Assembly: GCA_903822435.1 (NCBI GenBank)
Contig: CAIJPE010000214.1
Coordinates: 1 to 45,227 of the forward strand
DNA: 45,227 bases
Direction of reading: 5' to 3'
From: an uncultured beta proteobacterium
Lineage (GTDB): Bacteria > Pseudomonadota > Gammaproteobacteria > Burkholderiales > Burkholderiaceae_C
Both the position numbers and the translations under genes were made by a program. Of the stretch, positions 23,492 to 32,723 are shown in pieces (positions within the stretch are counted from its first letter, which is position 1; each line of letters opens with the position of its first letter). The notes under the pieces were generated by a model. That model was not told where the DNA came from. It did no database searches and worked only from the letters and a program-made list of their open reading frames with translations.

Positions 23492-25276
23492 TCAGACGCC
23501 GGCCGCCCATGAGCGCGCCGGCCGCGACGACCCGCTGCGGAAGCGCCGCCCGGCCTCGTAGGGAAACACGTCGTGAACGTGCCCGGCCTTGATCCGCTCC
23601 TTGTGCTCTTGCCAGAAGGCGGCGTCCAGCAGGTCCGCGTGGTGGGCCATGAACACGTCGCGCACCTGCGGGTTGCCCAGCAGGAAAGGGCCGAAGGTCT
23701 CGGGGAAGACGTCCTTGGGCCCCACCGTGTACCAGATCTCGCCGCTCATCTCGTCTTCCTCGTTGCGCGGCGTGGGCACGCGGCGGAAGTTGCAGTCGGT
23801 GAGGTATTCGATCTCATCGTAGTCGTAGAAGACCACCTTGCCGTGCCGGGTGACACCGAAGTTCTTCCACAGCATGTCGCCCGGGAAGATGTTGGCCGCC
23901 ACCAGGTCCTTGATGGCGTTGCCGTACTCCACCACCGCATGCGCCATCTGCTCGGGGTTGGCCTCATGCAGGTACATGTTCAGCGGGATCATTCGGCGTT
24001 CGATGTAGACGTGCTTGATCACGATGGACTCGCCGCTGATCTCGATCAGGCTGGGGCAGAAGTGCTGAAGTTCCTTGATCAGTTCTTCCTCGAACCGCTG
24101 GCGCGGGAAGGCCACGTTGCTGTACTCCAGCGTGTCGGCCATGCGGCCCACGCGGTCGTGCTGCTTGACGATCAGGTACTTGCTCTTGATCTGCTCGCGG
24201 CTGGTGTCCTTCTGCGGCGGGTAGAAGTCCTTGATGACCTTGAAGACATAGGGAAACGAAGGCAGGTCGAACACCAGCATCACCATGCCCTTGATGCCCG
24301 GCGCGATGCGGAACTTGTCCGACGAATGCCGCTGGTGGGCCAGGAAGTCGCGGTAGAACAGGTTCTTGCCGTGCTTCTGCAGGCCCAGCGAGTTGTACAG
24401 CTCGGCCCGTGGCTTGCGCGGCATCAGGCCACGCAGGAAGTGCACGTAGGCCGACGGGATTTCCATGTCCACCATGAAATAGGCCCGCGCGTAGCTGAAG
24501 ATCAGCAGCAGCTCGTCTTCGCCGAAAAGCGCGGCATCGATCACCAGCCCGCCGCGCTCGCCGTGCAGGATGGCCAGGGCCACCGGGGTTTCGGTGAAGC
24601 CGTTGATGATCTTGCCCACCAGGTAGGCCGCCTTGTTGCGGTAGAACAGGCTGGACAGCACCTGGATCTGGAAGTTGGCCCGAGGCCTGAAGCCCCCCAG
24701 CTCGGAGGCCATGGCCTGCGCCACGTGTTCGGCGTCGCGCTCCAGGTCTTCGAAGGGTTTGTCGAGCTGGAAATTGCTGACGATGCGCTCCCAGGTCTGG
24801 CGCATGTTGCCCTTTTGCGGGTAGTAGGCCCGGTAGGTGGGCAGCGCGGCCGGGGCGTCGTCTTCGATGTATTCGGTGCTGACGGCCGGACGCACGAAGA
24901 TGAAGTCGTTGCGGAAGTAGCTGCGGTGCAGCACCTTGGCCGTGACGGAGTTGAAGAAGGTCTCGGCCAGCTCGGGCTGGTGGTGGTCGGTCAGCAGGCC
25001 GATGTAGTGCAGCTTGGCCTGCTGCCAGGTGTCCATCGAGATCTGCTCGACGTTGAAGTCGTTGCGCAGCCGGTCCACGGCCTCGTTCACGCGCTGGTCG
25101 TAGAACTCGATGCGCAGGGCCTGGGCCTGCTGCTGGGCGAGCCAGTCGGCTTGCTCGAATCGCCGCTTGGCCTGGGCCGTGGTCTCGCGGAAGAGCCGGT
25201 AGTGGCGGTTGAAGCCGTCGATCAGCGCCTGGGCGATGTCGAAGGCGCGGCTGTCGGTGAGGTGGTGCGGGAACAT
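23492..25276 (-). CDS. aceK: Isocitrate dehydrogenase kinase/phosphatase AceK
   Basis: The 594-residue bifunctional enzyme phosphorylates isocitrate dehydrogenase to inactivate it and can reverse this, opening the glyoxylate shunt during growth on acetyl-CoA sources. Family segments include [41 protein letters not shown], the ATP-binding [55 protein letters not shown] and [17 protein letters not shown] prefer ATG 25276 (AGGA 8 bases upstream, homology begins MFPHHLTD) over the in-frame ATG at 25306, which would overlap the carbonic anhydrase gene by 26 bases. The gene lies 4 bases after can and 1 base before the CoA-transferase. The aceA and aceB genes are not in the window. Confidence 0.96.
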   Translation of the reverse strand: MFPHHLTDSRAFDIAQALIDGFNRHYRLFRETTAQAKRRFEQADWLAQQQAQALRIEFYDQRVNEAVDRLRNDFNVEQISMDTWQQAKLHYIGLLTDHHQPELAETFFNSVTAKVLHRSYFRNDFIFVRPAVSTEYIEDDAPAALPTYRAYYPQKGNMRQTWERIVSNFQLDKPFEDLERDAEHVAQAMASELGGFRPRANFQIQVLSSLFYRNKAAYLVGKIINGFTETPVALAILHGERGGLVIDAALFGEDELLLIFSYARAYFMVDMEIPSAYVHFLRGLMPRKPRAELYNSLGLQKHGKNLFYRDFLAHQRHSSDKFRIAPGIKGMVMLVFDLPSFPYVFKVIKDFYPPQKDTSREQIKSKYLIVKQHDRVGRMADTLEYSNVAFPRQRFEEELIKELQHFCPSLIEISGESIVIKHVYIERRMIPLNMYLHEANPEQMAHAVVEYGNAIKDLVAANIFPGDMLWKNFGVTRHGKVVFYDYDEIEYLTDCNFRRVPTPRNEEDEMSGEIWYTVGPKDVFPETFGPFLLGNPQVRDVFMAHHADLLDAAFWQEHKERIKAGHVHDVFPYEAGRRFRSGSSRPARSWAAGV

Positions 25277-25280
25277 CGGT

Positions 25281-25976
25281 TCATCCTGTGGAGACGGCCG
25301 TTTCATGCAGGGCCTGGCGCTGGCGCCAGCGTTGCTTGAGCCGTGCCAGCGCGGTGTCGTAGGCCAGTCCGATCTCGTCGAGGCCCGACACCGTGAGGGT
25401 CAGGTCTTCCAGCAGGCCGTTGTGCAGGCCGTAGACCCAGCCGTGCACGACCACGGTCTGGCCGCGCTGCCAGGCGTCCGCGGCCACGGTGGTGCGGCAG
25501 ATGTTGCGCGCCTGCTCCAGCACGTTGAGCTCCACCAGGGCATCGACCTGCAGCGTGGCGTGCAGCCCGGCGAGAAAACCCTCATGCGCATCCCGCACGT
25601 CCTGCACGTGGCGCAGCCAGTTGTCGACGAGTCCGGCCCGTTGGTTGTTCATCGCGGCGCGCACGCCACCGCAGCCGCTGTGGCCCACCACGATGATGTG
25701 TTCCACCTTCAGGACATCCACCGCGTACTGGATGACCGACAGCGCGTTGAGGTCGCTGTGCACCATCAGGTTGGCGACGTTGCGGTGCACGAACAGCTCG
25801 CCCGGCAGCAGTCCCACCAGGTCGTTGGCCGGCACGCGGCTGTCGGCGCAGCCGATCCACAGGTATTGCGGTGTCTGCTGCTGCAGCAACTTGCTGAAGA
25901 AGCCGGGCTCGCGCGCCTCGGTGGCGGCGGCCCAGGCGCGGTTCTTCTCGAAGAGGTCTTCCAGCTCGTGCGTCAT
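25281..25976 (-). CDS. can: Beta-class carbonic anhydrase
   Basis: The 231-residue cytoplasmic enzyme interconverts CO2 and bicarbonate. Zinc ligands and the catalytic dyad are in place: [15 protein letters not shown] (Cys, Asp-Arg) and [14 protein letters not shown] (His, Cys), with [25 protein letters not shown] between them. The C-terminus [16 protein letters not shown] is the usual plant/Can-type end. It lies between isovaleryl-CoA dehydrogenase (36-base gap) and aceK (4-base gap). Since methylcrotonyl-CoA carboxylase consumes bicarbonate, local supply to the leucine pathway is an attractive inference. It is the only carbonic anhydrase in the window, and it may equally serve general anaplerosis. 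Confidence 0.95.
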   Translation of the reverse strand: MTHELEDLFEKNRAWAAATEAREPGFFSKLLQQQTPQYLWIGCADSRVPANDLVGLLPGELFVHRNVANLMVHSDLNALSVIQYAVDVLKVEHIIVVGHSGCGGVRAAMNNQRAGLVDNWLRHVQDVRDAHEGFLAGLHATLQVDALVELNVLEQARNICRTTVAADAWQRGQTVVVHGWVYGLHNGLLEDLTLTVSGLDEIGLAYDTALARLKQRWRQRQALHETAVSTG

Positions 25977-26012
25977 GGTGAGGACCAGTTTACGGCCTCG
26001 AGCCGGCCCTGT

Positions 26013-27191
26013 TCACATCGTCTCGGCGAACAGCTCGCGCCCGATGAGCATGCGCCGGATCTCGCTGGTGCCGGCGCCGATCTCATACAGCTTGGCGTCG
26101 CGCCACAGGCGCCCCAGCGGGTAGTCGTTGATGTAGCCGTTGCCGCCGAAGATCTGGATGCCTTCGCCGGCCATCCAGGTGGCCTTCTCGGCGCACCACA
26201 GGATCACGCTGGCGCAGTCCTTGCGCACCTGCCGCACGTGCTCGGTGCCCAGCATGTCCAGGTTCTTGCCCACCGTGTAACAGAAGGCCCGGCCGGCCTG
26301 CAGCACGGTGTACATGTCGGCCACCTTGCCCTGGATGAGCTGGAATTCCCCGATGCTCTGGCCGAACTGCTTGCGGTCATGGATGTAGGGGACGACCTGG
26401 TCCATCACCGACTGCATGATGCCGATGGGCCCGGCTGCCAGCACGGCGCGCTCGTAATCCAGCCCGCTCATCAGCACCTTGGCGCCGCCGTTGAGGTGGC
26501 CCAGCACGTTCTCGGCGGGCACTTCGACCTGGTTGAAGACCATCTCCCCGGTATGGCTGCCGCGCATCCCCAGCTTGTCGAGCTTTTGCGCCGTGCTGAA
26601 TCCGGGCATGCCCTTTTCGACGATGAAAGCCGTGACCCCGCGCGCGCCCAACTCGGGCTCGGTCTTGGCATAAACCACCATCACATCGGCATCGGGGCCG
26701 TTGGTGATCCACATCTTGGTGCCATCCAGCACATACACGCCACCACGCTCCACGGCCTTGAGCTTCATGCCGATCACGTCGCTCCCGGCACCGGGCTCGC
26801 TCATGGCCAGCGCACCCACGTGCTCGCCGCTGATCAGCCTGGGAAGGTACTTCTGCTTCTGGGCCTCGGTGCCGTTGCGCTTGAGCTGGTTGACGCACAG
26901 GTTGCTGTGCGCACCGTAGCTCAGGCCCACGCTGGCGCTGGCGCGGCTGATCTCCTCCATGGCGATCATGTGGGCCAGGTAGCCCATGCCGGCGCCGCCA
27001 TAGGCCTCGGGCACGGTGATGCCCAGGACGCCCATCTCGCCCATCTTGCGCCACAGGTCCATCGGGAACTGGTCGTGGCGGTCGAGGTCGGCCGCGCGCG
27101 GCGCGATCTCGGCCTGCGCGAAGTCGTGCACCGCATCGCGCAGGGCGTCGATGTCGTCACCGAGCTGGAAGTTCAGGCCGGGCAGGTCCAT
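26013..27191 (-). CDS. liuA: Isovaleryl-CoA dehydrogenase
   Basis: The 392-residue FAD enzyme converts isovaleryl-CoA to 3-methylcrotonyl-CoA in leucine degradation, feeding electrons to ETF. It is recognisable at subfamily level from [20 protein letters not shown], the FAD motif [20 protein letters not shown], the [17 protein letters not shown] segment, [20 protein letters not shown] and [18 protein letters not shown]. The Glu of DYER is at the isovaleryl-CoA-specific position of the catalytic base, rather than in the C-terminal YEGTSE of other acyl-CoA dehydrogenases; here that site reads [13 protein letters not shown] 27191 follows AGGAG by 7 bases. It is the first gene of the operon, divergent from the MBL-fold hydrolase. 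A liuR-type regulator is not visible nearby. Confidence 0.95.
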   Translation of the reverse strand: MDLPGLNFQLGDDIDALRDAVHDFAQAEIAPRAADLDRHDQFPMDLWRKMGEMGVLGITVPEAYGGAGMGYLAHMIAMEEISRASASVGLSYGAHSNLCVNQLKRNGTEAQKQKYLPRLISGEHVGALAMSEPGAGSDVIGMKLKAVERGGVYVLDGTKMWITNGPDADVMVVYAKTEPELGARGVTAFIVEKGMPGFSTAQKLDKLGMRGSHTGEMVFNQVEVPAENVLGHLNGGAKVLMSGLDYERAVLAAGPIGIMQSVMDQVVPYIHDRKQFGQSIGEFQLIQGKVADMYTVLQAGRAFCYTVGKNLDMLGTEHVRQVRKDCASVILWCAEKATWMAGEGIQIFGGNGYINDYPLGRLWRDAKLYEIGAGTSEIRRMLIGRELFAETM

Positions 27192-27324
27192 GGGCAGTCT
27201 CCTGTCGTTGAAATCGAAGGGCGTGTCCCGCACATGCTAGACGACAGGCGGGGGAGCCGCGCGTGGTTAGACTGGCTTCCGTCACTGCCTTCCCCGCCAG
27301 CCCCGCCGGCGGCACCCCCGACCC

Positions 27325-28404
27325 ATGGCCCACTCCCTCGAAAGCGAACTCCAGTACCCGTTCGGCGACACCCTGCCGGCCCCGGGCACGACCCTGGAAG
27401 TGGCACCGGGCGTGCGCTGGCTGCGCATGGCCCTGCCCTTTGCGCTGGACCACATCAACCTGTGGCTGCTGCGGGACGAGATCGACGGCGTGGCCGGCTG
27501 GAGCGTCGTGGACTGCGGCATCGACAACCCGGTCACCCGCCAGCACTGGGAGCAGATCTTCGAGCACGAGCTGCAAGGCCTGCCCGTGCTGCGGGTGATC
27601 GTCACCCACATGCACCCCGACCACATCGGCCTGGCGCACTGGCTGACGCAGCGCTGGAGCAAGCCCGGCCACGAGTGCCGCCTGTGGATCAGCGCCACCG
27701 ACTGGAATGCCGCGCGCATGGCCAGCCAGACGCTCACGGCGGGCTTCGGCGGCGAAGCCGCGGCGCGCTTCTTCGCTCTGCACGGACTGGTGGACGAGGC
27801 CTCGCTGGACAAGGTGCGCGGCCGCACCAACTACTACGCGAGCATGGTGCCCGACGTGCCGCAGCGCTACCGCCGACTGATGGATGGACAGGCCCTGCGC
27901 ATCGGCGGGCGCGCCTGGCGTTGCATCGCCGGCTACGGCCACGCACCCGAGCACATGGCCTTGCACTGCCCGGAACTCGACGTGCTGATCTCCGGCGACA
28001 TGGTGCTGCCGCGCATCTCCACCAACGTCAGCGTGATCGACATCGAACCCGAGGGCAACCCCCTGCCGCTGTACCTGGATTCGATCGCCGCCATGCGCAG
28101 CCTGCCGGCGACGAGCCTGGTGCTGCCATCGCACGGCAAGCCTTTCCGCGGCTTGCACACGCGGATCGAGCAACTGCTGGCGCACCACGAAGAGCGCTAT
28201 GCCGATGTGCTGGCAGCATGCCGCGAGCAGGCCGGCAGTGCCGCCGACATGCTGCCGGTGCTGTTCAAGCGCAAGCTGGACCTGCACCAGACCACCTTTG
28301 CCATGGGCGAGGCCATCGCCCATCTGCATGCCCTGGCCGAACGGCGCCAATTGCTGCCGGAACGGGGGGCGGATGGCGTGCAGCGCTGGCGGACCGCGGC
28401 ATGA
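27325..28404 (+). CDS. MBL-fold metallo-hydrolase
   Basis: The 359-residue protein has the metallo-beta-lactamase fold with the metal motif THMHPDHIGLAHWL (HxHxDH), an upstream WSVVDCGIDNPVTRQHWEQI, a later AGYGHAPEHMALHCPELDVLISGDMVLPRIS (His and Asp ligands) and SLVLPSHGKPFRGLHTRIEQL. The last 80 residues (HHEERYADVLAAC through EAIAHLHALAERRQL) look like the small winged-helix domain found after many LACTB2-like or glyoxalase II-like hydrolases. Hydrolysis of a thioester or phosphodiester is typical for the family. Its place divergent to the leucine operon would suit a CoA-thioester or lactoyl-glutathione type substrate, but nothing is specific. It is convergent with the YgjP-like protease gene. 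Confidence 0.88.
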   Translation: MAHSLESELQYPFGDTLPAPGTTLEVAPGVRWLRMALPFALDHINLWLLRDEIDGVAGWSVVDCGIDNPVTRQHWEQIFEHELQGLPVLRVIVTHMHPDHIGLAHWLTQRWSKPGHECRLWISATDWNAARMASQTLTAGFGGEAAARFFALHGLVDEASLDKVRGRTNYYASMVPDVPQRYRRLMDGQALRIGGRAWRCIAGYGHAPEHMALHCPELDVLISGDMVLPRISTNVSVIDIEPEGNPLPLYLDSIAAMRSLPATSLVLPSHGKPFRGLHTRIEQLLAHHEERYADVLAACREQAGSAADMLPVLFKRKLDLHQTTFAMGEAIAHLHALAERRQLLPERGADGVQRWRTAA

Positions 28405-28696
28405 GGGGTGCAGCGGGCCCAAACGGCCCGGGCGTGGCCCGCGAGACACTCAGGGCCGATGGGGAGCCGCAGGCTCGACGCCTGCGGCTCGCCATCGGCG
28501 GCGGGCCTCCCAACCCACGTCTTCGTGGGGCCACCGGGCGGTAGCCCTGGCCCTCGACAGCGTTGTGCACGGCGAGCGTGCAGCGATGACAGCGTTGGAC
28601 GAAGTATCACGGCCATGGGCCTGTCCGCGCATCCCTCAGCTGATGGAAGTCCGATGCCATTGAGCACCCCCGAAAGAGGGATGCCCGTGGGCCGGT
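28405..28696. other. Convergent intergenic spacer rich in inverted repeats
   Basis: This 292-base spacer between the MBL-fold gene and the YgjP-like gene holds no convincing gene: the open frames in it lack ribosome sites and family-like sequence. It contains at least three hairpins: CGGGCC-n5-GGCCCG at 28414-28430, the large palindrome at 28455-28499 and CCCACG-TCTT-CGTGGG at 28514-28529. A bidirectional terminator or a REP-like element is the simplest reading. Confidence 0.6.
28455..28499. repeat. 45-bp near-perfect palindrome (REP-like element or bidirectional terminator)
   Basis: Left arm GCCGATGGGGAGCCGCAGGC (28455-28474), loop TCGAC, right arm GCCTGCGGCTCGCCATCGGC (28480-28499): 19 of 20 positions pair, with one G-G mismatch. 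It sits between two convergent genes and has no T-run on either side. Length and G+C exceed an ordinary terminator stem. It occurs once in the window, so whether it is a genomic repeat cannot be judged from here. Confidence 0.7.
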
Positions 28697-29542
28697 TCAC
28701 TCGAACACAGGCAGCACGTCGTGGCGGAGTGCGCCGCGGGCGGCCTCGAAGTCGGGCATGGCCTGGCGCACGACATCCCAGAACGCGGCACTGTGGTTCA
28801 TCTCGCGCAGATGCGCGAGTTCGTGCGCGACCACGTAGTCGATCACGGGCAGCGCGAAATGCACCAGCCGCCAGTTCAGCCGGATAGACCCGTCCGCGCT
28901 GGCGCTGCCCCAGCGCGTGGCGGCCGAGCTGAGCGCCAGGCGCTTCATCTGCACGCCCAGCCGCGGCGCGAACAGGGCACAACGCTCCTCGAAGACGCGG
29001 CGCGCCTGGCGCTGCAGCCAGCTCTGCACGGCGTCGCGGATCTGCTCGGGTGCGGCGGTTGGCGGCAGGCCCAGGCGCAGGTTCAGCGCGGCGCCGTCGG
29101 ACGCGGACGCTGAGTCCAGTACGGCGCCCGTGGTGCGGCCGTCCAGCACCACCACCACAGGCTGGCCCAGAAAGGGGATGCGGGCGCCCTGCCGCCAATC
29201 GACGCGGGCCGAATCGACGCGGCGGGCGCGCTCGCGCTGCTCGTGCAGCTTGCGCAGGATCCAGGTGGACTTTTCACGCAGCGCGGATTCGATCTCGCCC
29301 ACACCCACCCAGCGCGGCGCGCTGACGGCCAGGCCGTCGGCGCCCACCACGAAGCCGATGGTGCGGCGGCGCGAACGGCGCAGCGCGTAGGCCACGCGGT
29401 GCGAGCCCAGCGTGATCTCGCGATGAGGGCTCGGGTGACGGAAATCCAGCGGTGGCTCGGCCGCAGACACGGCGCGCGGCGGCTGCGGCTCGTCGAACAG
29501 CGTGAGCTGCTGGGTGGACGAGGGGGCTAAGCCGTTTGGCAT
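28697..29542 (-). CDS. YgjP-like (DUF45/M48-type) zinc metallopeptidase
   Basis: The 281-residue protein ends in a WLM/SprT-type domain with the zinc-protease motif DYVVAHELAHLREMNHSAAFWDVVRQ (HExxH plus a third His), preceded by LALSSAATRWGSASADGSIRLNWRL, the signature of YgjP-like DUF45 proteins. The middle has RRSRRRTIGFVVGADGLAVSAPRWV. The first 35 residues are polar and probably disordered. The protein is cytoplasmic with no signal peptide. Its biological substrate is not established to my knowledge. In many Burkholderiales a gene of this type follows plsC; here about 7 kb of transport and racemase genes lie between them. It starts 41 bases from the 3' end of the ABC operon on the same strand. 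Confidence 0.85.
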   Translation of the reverse strand: MPNGLAPSSTQQLTLFDEPQPPRAVSAAEPPLDFRHPSPHREITLGSHRVAYALRRSRRRTIGFVVGADGLAVSAPRWVGVGEIESALREKSTWILRKLHEQRERARRVDSARVDWRQGARIPFLGQPVVVVLDGRTTGAVLDSASASDGAALNLRLGLPPTAAPEQIRDAVQSWLQRQARRVFEERCALFAPRLGVQMKRLALSSAATRWGSASADGSIRLNWRLVHFALPVIDYVVAHELAHLREMNHSAAFWDVVRQAMPDFEAARGALRHDVLPVFE

Positions 29543-29583
29543 GGCCCCATTCTAGGAGGGTGCCACCGCTGGCGTGCGGACCC

Positions 29584-30468
29584 TCAAAGCCCCTTGCGCT
29601 GAGTCTTGCGGCGAATGAGCGCCACGACCGCCAGCGTCAGCCCCATCACGGCGAAAGACACCACGGTGGTCACGGTGCCCAGCGCGTAGATGACGGGCGT
29701 GGTGACGGTGGTCGTCAGGCCCTGCAGTTCGAGCGGCAAGGTGTTGAAGTCGCCCATGGCCTGGGACGACCGGGCGATCTCGTCCCAGCTCAGCGTGAAT
29801 CCGAACATGCCCACGCCCACGAGGCTCGGCCCGATCAGCGGCAGCACGACGTGGCGCAGGCTCTGCCAGGGCGTGGCTCCCAGGTCGCGCGCCGCCTCTT
29901 CATAGGCCGGGTTGAAGCGGTTGAAGACCGCAAACATGATCAGCAGACCGAAGGGCAAGGTCCAGGTGAGTTGCGCGCCCAGGCCCGAGCTGTAGGTGCC
30001 CAGCAGGGTGGTGTAGCCCTCGGCCAGGCTCGGGGCATGGGCATCCAGCCAGGCCTTCAGCCCTGTGTCGAGCAGACGGAACATCAAGCCGATGCCCAGC
30101 GAAACGATGATCGACGGCATGATCAGGCTGGCCACGACCACGTAGAACAGCGGCGTGCCGCCGGGCAGCTTCTTGCGATAGGCCAGGCCCGCCAGCAGCG
30201 ACATGGCCACCGTGCACACCATGACCACCGTGCCCAGCGCCAGCGAGCGGCGGAAGGCCGCTCCGATGTCGACGGTGCCGATGCCTTCCCACAGCTTGGC
30301 GAACCAGTGCAGCGACACGCCGCGCAGCGGAAACGTCAAGCCGCCTTCGGGGCCCTGGAAACTGAGCACGAAGATCGCGAGCATGGGCCCGTAGAGGAAC
30401 AGCACGAACAGCGCGAAGAACGCCGCGAGGAGCCAGAAGCTCAAGGGCTTGCGGTGGGTCGCTGCCAC
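29584..30468 (-). CDS. PotC-type ABC transporter permease
   Basis: The 294-residue inner-membrane permease begins at GTG 30468 with an AGGAG site 8 bases upstream, 2 bases after the first permease gene. There are about six hydrophobic segments (roughly 12-33, 75-98, 108-128, 160-182, 207-228, 258-280). The conserved cytoplasmic EAA loop is YEEAARDLGATPWQSLRHVVLPLIGPSLVG, whose key part is EEAARDLGATPWQ. The type fits the second permease of spermidine/putrescine or 2-aminoethylphosphonate-like importers (PotC). It is the last gene of an ATPase, binding protein, permease, permease operon. The substrate is not readable from the permease. Confidence 0.9.
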   Translation of the reverse strand: MAATHRKPLSFWLLAAFFALFVLFLYGPMLAIFVLSFQGPEGGLTFPLRGVSLHWFAKLWEGIGTVDIGAAFRRSLALGTVVMVCTVAMSLLAGLAYRKKLPGGTPLFYVVVASLIMPSIIVSLGIGLMFRLLDTGLKAWLDAHAPSLAEGYTTLLGTYSSGLGAQLTWTLPFGLLIMFAVFNRFNPAYEEAARDLGATPWQSLRHVVLPLIGPSLVGVGMFGFTLSWDEIARSSQAMGDFNTLPLELQGLTTTVTTPVIYALGTVTTVVSFAVMGLTLAVVALIRRKTQRKGL

Positions 30469-30470
30469 GC

Positions 30471-31346
30471 TCAGAGCTCCTTGCGCAGGTCGACCAGGCG
30501 CATCAGCGCCCAGATCATCATCAGCACCACCAGCAACAGGATGACGGCGTTGGCCGCCGCTGCCGGGAACTGCAGCACGCTGGCCTGCACCTGGATGGTC
30601 TTGCCCACGCTGGCGATCTGCTGGCCGCCCATCACGCCCACCGTGATGAAGTCGCCCATCACCAGCGCGATCACGAAGATGCTGCCGATGATGATGCCGG
30701 TCTTGCACAGCGGGATGACCACGTGACGGACGATCTGCCAGGGACTCGCCCCGTTGTCGCGCGCGGCCTCGATCAATGAAGGGTCGATCCGCGTCATGCT
30801 GTTGAAGATCGGCACGATCATGAACATCGTGTAGAGGTGTACGAAGGCCAGCGTGACCGAGAAGCCGGAAAACAGCAGCCACTCGACAGGCTGGTGCACC
30901 AGGCCCAGCGCCAGCAGGGTGTCGTTGACCAGGCCGTTGCGTCCGAGCAGCGGGATCCACGAGATCATGCGGATCACGTTGCTCGTCCAGAACGGCACCG
31001 TGCACAGGATGAACAACAGCGTCTGCCACAGCGTGCTGCGCACGTGGAAGGCCAGGAAGTACGCCACCGTGAAGCCGATCAGCCCCGTGAACACCCACAC
31101 CAGCAGGCTGAACTTCAAGGTGCTGAGATAGGTGCTCAGCGCCACGCAGGTGTCGTCGCCCCCGCCGCACCCGTTGAAGATGTCGGCGTAGGCCTGCAGC
31201 GTGAACGCCGGGATCAGTTCGTAGTCGGTAGCCCGCCAGAAACTGACCATCAGGATCAGTCCCAGCGGGACCAGGAAGAACACGACGAACAGCGCCGCCA
31301 GCGGCGCGGCCTGCAGCCAGGAGACGAGGCCGCGCGAGGCTTTCAT
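30471..31346 (-). CDS. PotB-type ABC transporter permease
   Basis: The 291-residue permease has an N-terminal helix (about 10-33), a periplasmic loop with ADIFNGCGGGDDTC, then five more hydrophobic segments. The EAA loop is IEAARDNGASPWQIVRHVVIPLC, and the preceding VPIFNSMTRIDPS is typical for PotB-like proteins. Two Cys in the periplasmic loop could form a disulfide. It lies 13 bases after the binding-protein gene and 2 bases before the second permease, forming with it the membrane channel. The MGDFITVGVMGGQQIASVG stretch near the end is shared with polyamine-type permeases, but related opine or ferric importers look similar. Confidence 0.9.
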   Translation of the reverse strand: MKASRGLVSWLQAAPLAALFVVFFLVPLGLILMVSFWRATDYELIPAFTLQAYADIFNGCGGGDDTCVALSTYLSTLKFSLLVWVFTGLIGFTVAYFLAFHVRSTLWQTLLFILCTVPFWTSNVIRMISWIPLLGRNGLVNDTLLALGLVHQPVEWLLFSGFSVTLAFVHLYTMFMIVPIFNSMTRIDPSLIEAARDNGASPWQIVRHVVIPLCKTGIIIGSIFVIALVMGDFITVGVMGGQQIASVGKTIQVQASVLQFPAAAANAVILLLVVLMMIWALMRLVDLRKEL

Positions 31347-31359
31347 CGGGCGTGCGGGG

Positions 31360-32652
31360 TCACGCTGCGACGAACTCGTTCCACTTCTGGACCATGTAGG
31401 CGTTCTCGTCCATCACGGCGTTCCAGCAGGCGATGCCGCCCATGCGGGCCTCATAGCTGCCACCGTCACGGACCGAGCCTGCCTTGGCCAGCAGGTCGCC
31501 GTTGGGGCTCTTGATGTCGCTGGTGGCGGGCTTTCCCTCCATCCAGTAGGCCCACTCATAGGCTTCCATCTTGGCCTTGGCGGTCTCCAGCACGGCGCTG
31601 TAGTAGCCCTGGCGATTGAGGTAGGCCCCGGCCCAGCCGTCGAGGAACCAGTTGATGAACTCGTACACGCCGTCGGCCTTCTTTCCGGTGACGGTCTTGG
31701 GCACGCCGAAGCCCGCCGCCCAGGCGCGGTAGCCTTCCTTCAGGGGCTGGAAGGTGCAGGCGATGCCCTTGGTGCGCACGGCCGTGACGGCCGGGCTCCA
31801 CATGCTCTGGATCACGACCTCGCCGCTGGCCATCAGGTTGACGCTCTCGTTGAAGTCCTTCCACAGCGCGCGGACCTGGCCGGCCTTCTTGGCTTCGATC
31901 AGCGTCTTGATGGTGAGATCGATTTCCTTCTTGGTCATGTTCCCCTTGTCGGGGTACTTGTACAGGCCCGATGCTTCGACCACCATCGCCGCGTCCATGA
32001 TGCCGATGGACGGGATGTTCAGGATGGCCGCCTTGCCCTTGAACTCGGGGTTGAGCAGTTCCTTCCAGCTCTCGATCGGGCGCTTGATCAGGTCGGGGCG
32101 GATGCCCAGCGTGTCGGCGTTGTAGACCGTGGGGATCAGCGTCATGTATTGCGTCGGCGTCTTCGAAAAGGTCTTCGAATCCGGCTTTTCGAGGTACATC
32201 ACCTTCTTGGGCGCGGTGCCCTGGTCGCCCACGGCCTTGCCGGCGACTTCGCCCTTGGTGAACAGGGTGGTGATCTTGTCGGCGTTCTTGATGCGCTTGG
32301 TGTCGATGCCCAACAGGTTGCCCGTGGGGATGATCTTCTTGAGGCTGAAGTATTCGGTGTCGATCAGGTCGAAGGAATTGGGGGCGGTGACGGCCCGCTT
32401 CGTGACGTCGTCGGTGGTCACGGCCACGTACTGGATCTTGATGCCGGTGTCGGCCTCGAACTTCTCGGCAATGGCCTTGTCCTGGTTCACCGCCGTGCCC
32501 AGGTAGCGCAGGGTGATCTTTTCCTGGGCATGGACGAAGGGGAAACCGGCCAGGCCCGCACCTGCGGCACCTGCCACGCCAGCGGCCTTCAGGACGCTGC
32601 GCCGCGAGAGCGCCGTGGCGGCGGGGTGCTTGTTCTGGGTGTCGTCGTTCAT
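31360..32652 (-). CDS. PotD-like extracellular solute-binding protein with Tat signal
   Basis: The 430-residue protein has a twin-arginine signal, ALSRRSVLKAAGVAG, with cleavage near FVHAQ (residue about 43), so it is probably folded before export. The mature part opens KITLRYLGTAVNQDKAIAEKFEADTGIKIQY, a family-1 (PotD/opine/2-aminoethylphosphonate) binding-protein start, and continues with a hinge region and ASGEVVIQSMWSPAVTAVRTKG. At 430 residues it is longer than E. coli PotD (about 350). The ligand could be a polyamine, an amino-acid derivative or an opine. The racemase and FCD-GntR regulator nearby favour an amino-acid or hydantoin-like compound. It lies 71 bases after the ATPase gene. 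Confidence 0.88.
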   Translation of the reverse strand: MNDDTQNKHPAATALSRRSVLKAAGVAGAAGAGLAGFPFVHAQEKITLRYLGTAVNQDKAIAEKFEADTGIKIQYVAVTTDDVTKRAVTAPNSFDLIDTEYFSLKKIIPTGNLLGIDTKRIKNADKITTLFTKGEVAGKAVGDQGTAPKKVMYLEKPDSKTFSKTPTQYMTLIPTVYNADTLGIRPDLIKRPIESWKELLNPEFKGKAAILNIPSIGIMDAAMVVEASGLYKYPDKGNMTKKEIDLTIKTLIEAKKAGQVRALWKDFNESVNLMASGEVVIQSMWSPAVTAVRTKGIACTFQPLKEGYRAWAAGFGVPKTVTGKKADGVYEFINWFLDGWAGAYLNRQGYYSAVLETAKAKMEAYEWAYWMEGKPATSDIKSPNGDLLAKAGSVRDGGSYEARMGGIACWNAVMDENAYMVQKWNEFVAA

Positions 32653-32723
32653 GCTTGCTCGCTCCTGTGGATCGGGTCGTTGGAAGTGAAGGAAAAGGCT
32701 CGGCGGCCTCGCGGAATGGCTGC

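Noticed and set aside
25277..25306. The in-frame ATG at 25306 as the aceK start
   Set aside because: It overlaps the carbonic anhydrase gene by 26 bases, while ATG 25276 has a ribosome site and starts exactly at the family N-terminus.
25209..28544. An 1111-codon open frame on the plus strand across can, liuA and the MBL gene
   Set aside because: It crosses three well-supported genes in other frames and its translation is low-complexity; not a gene.
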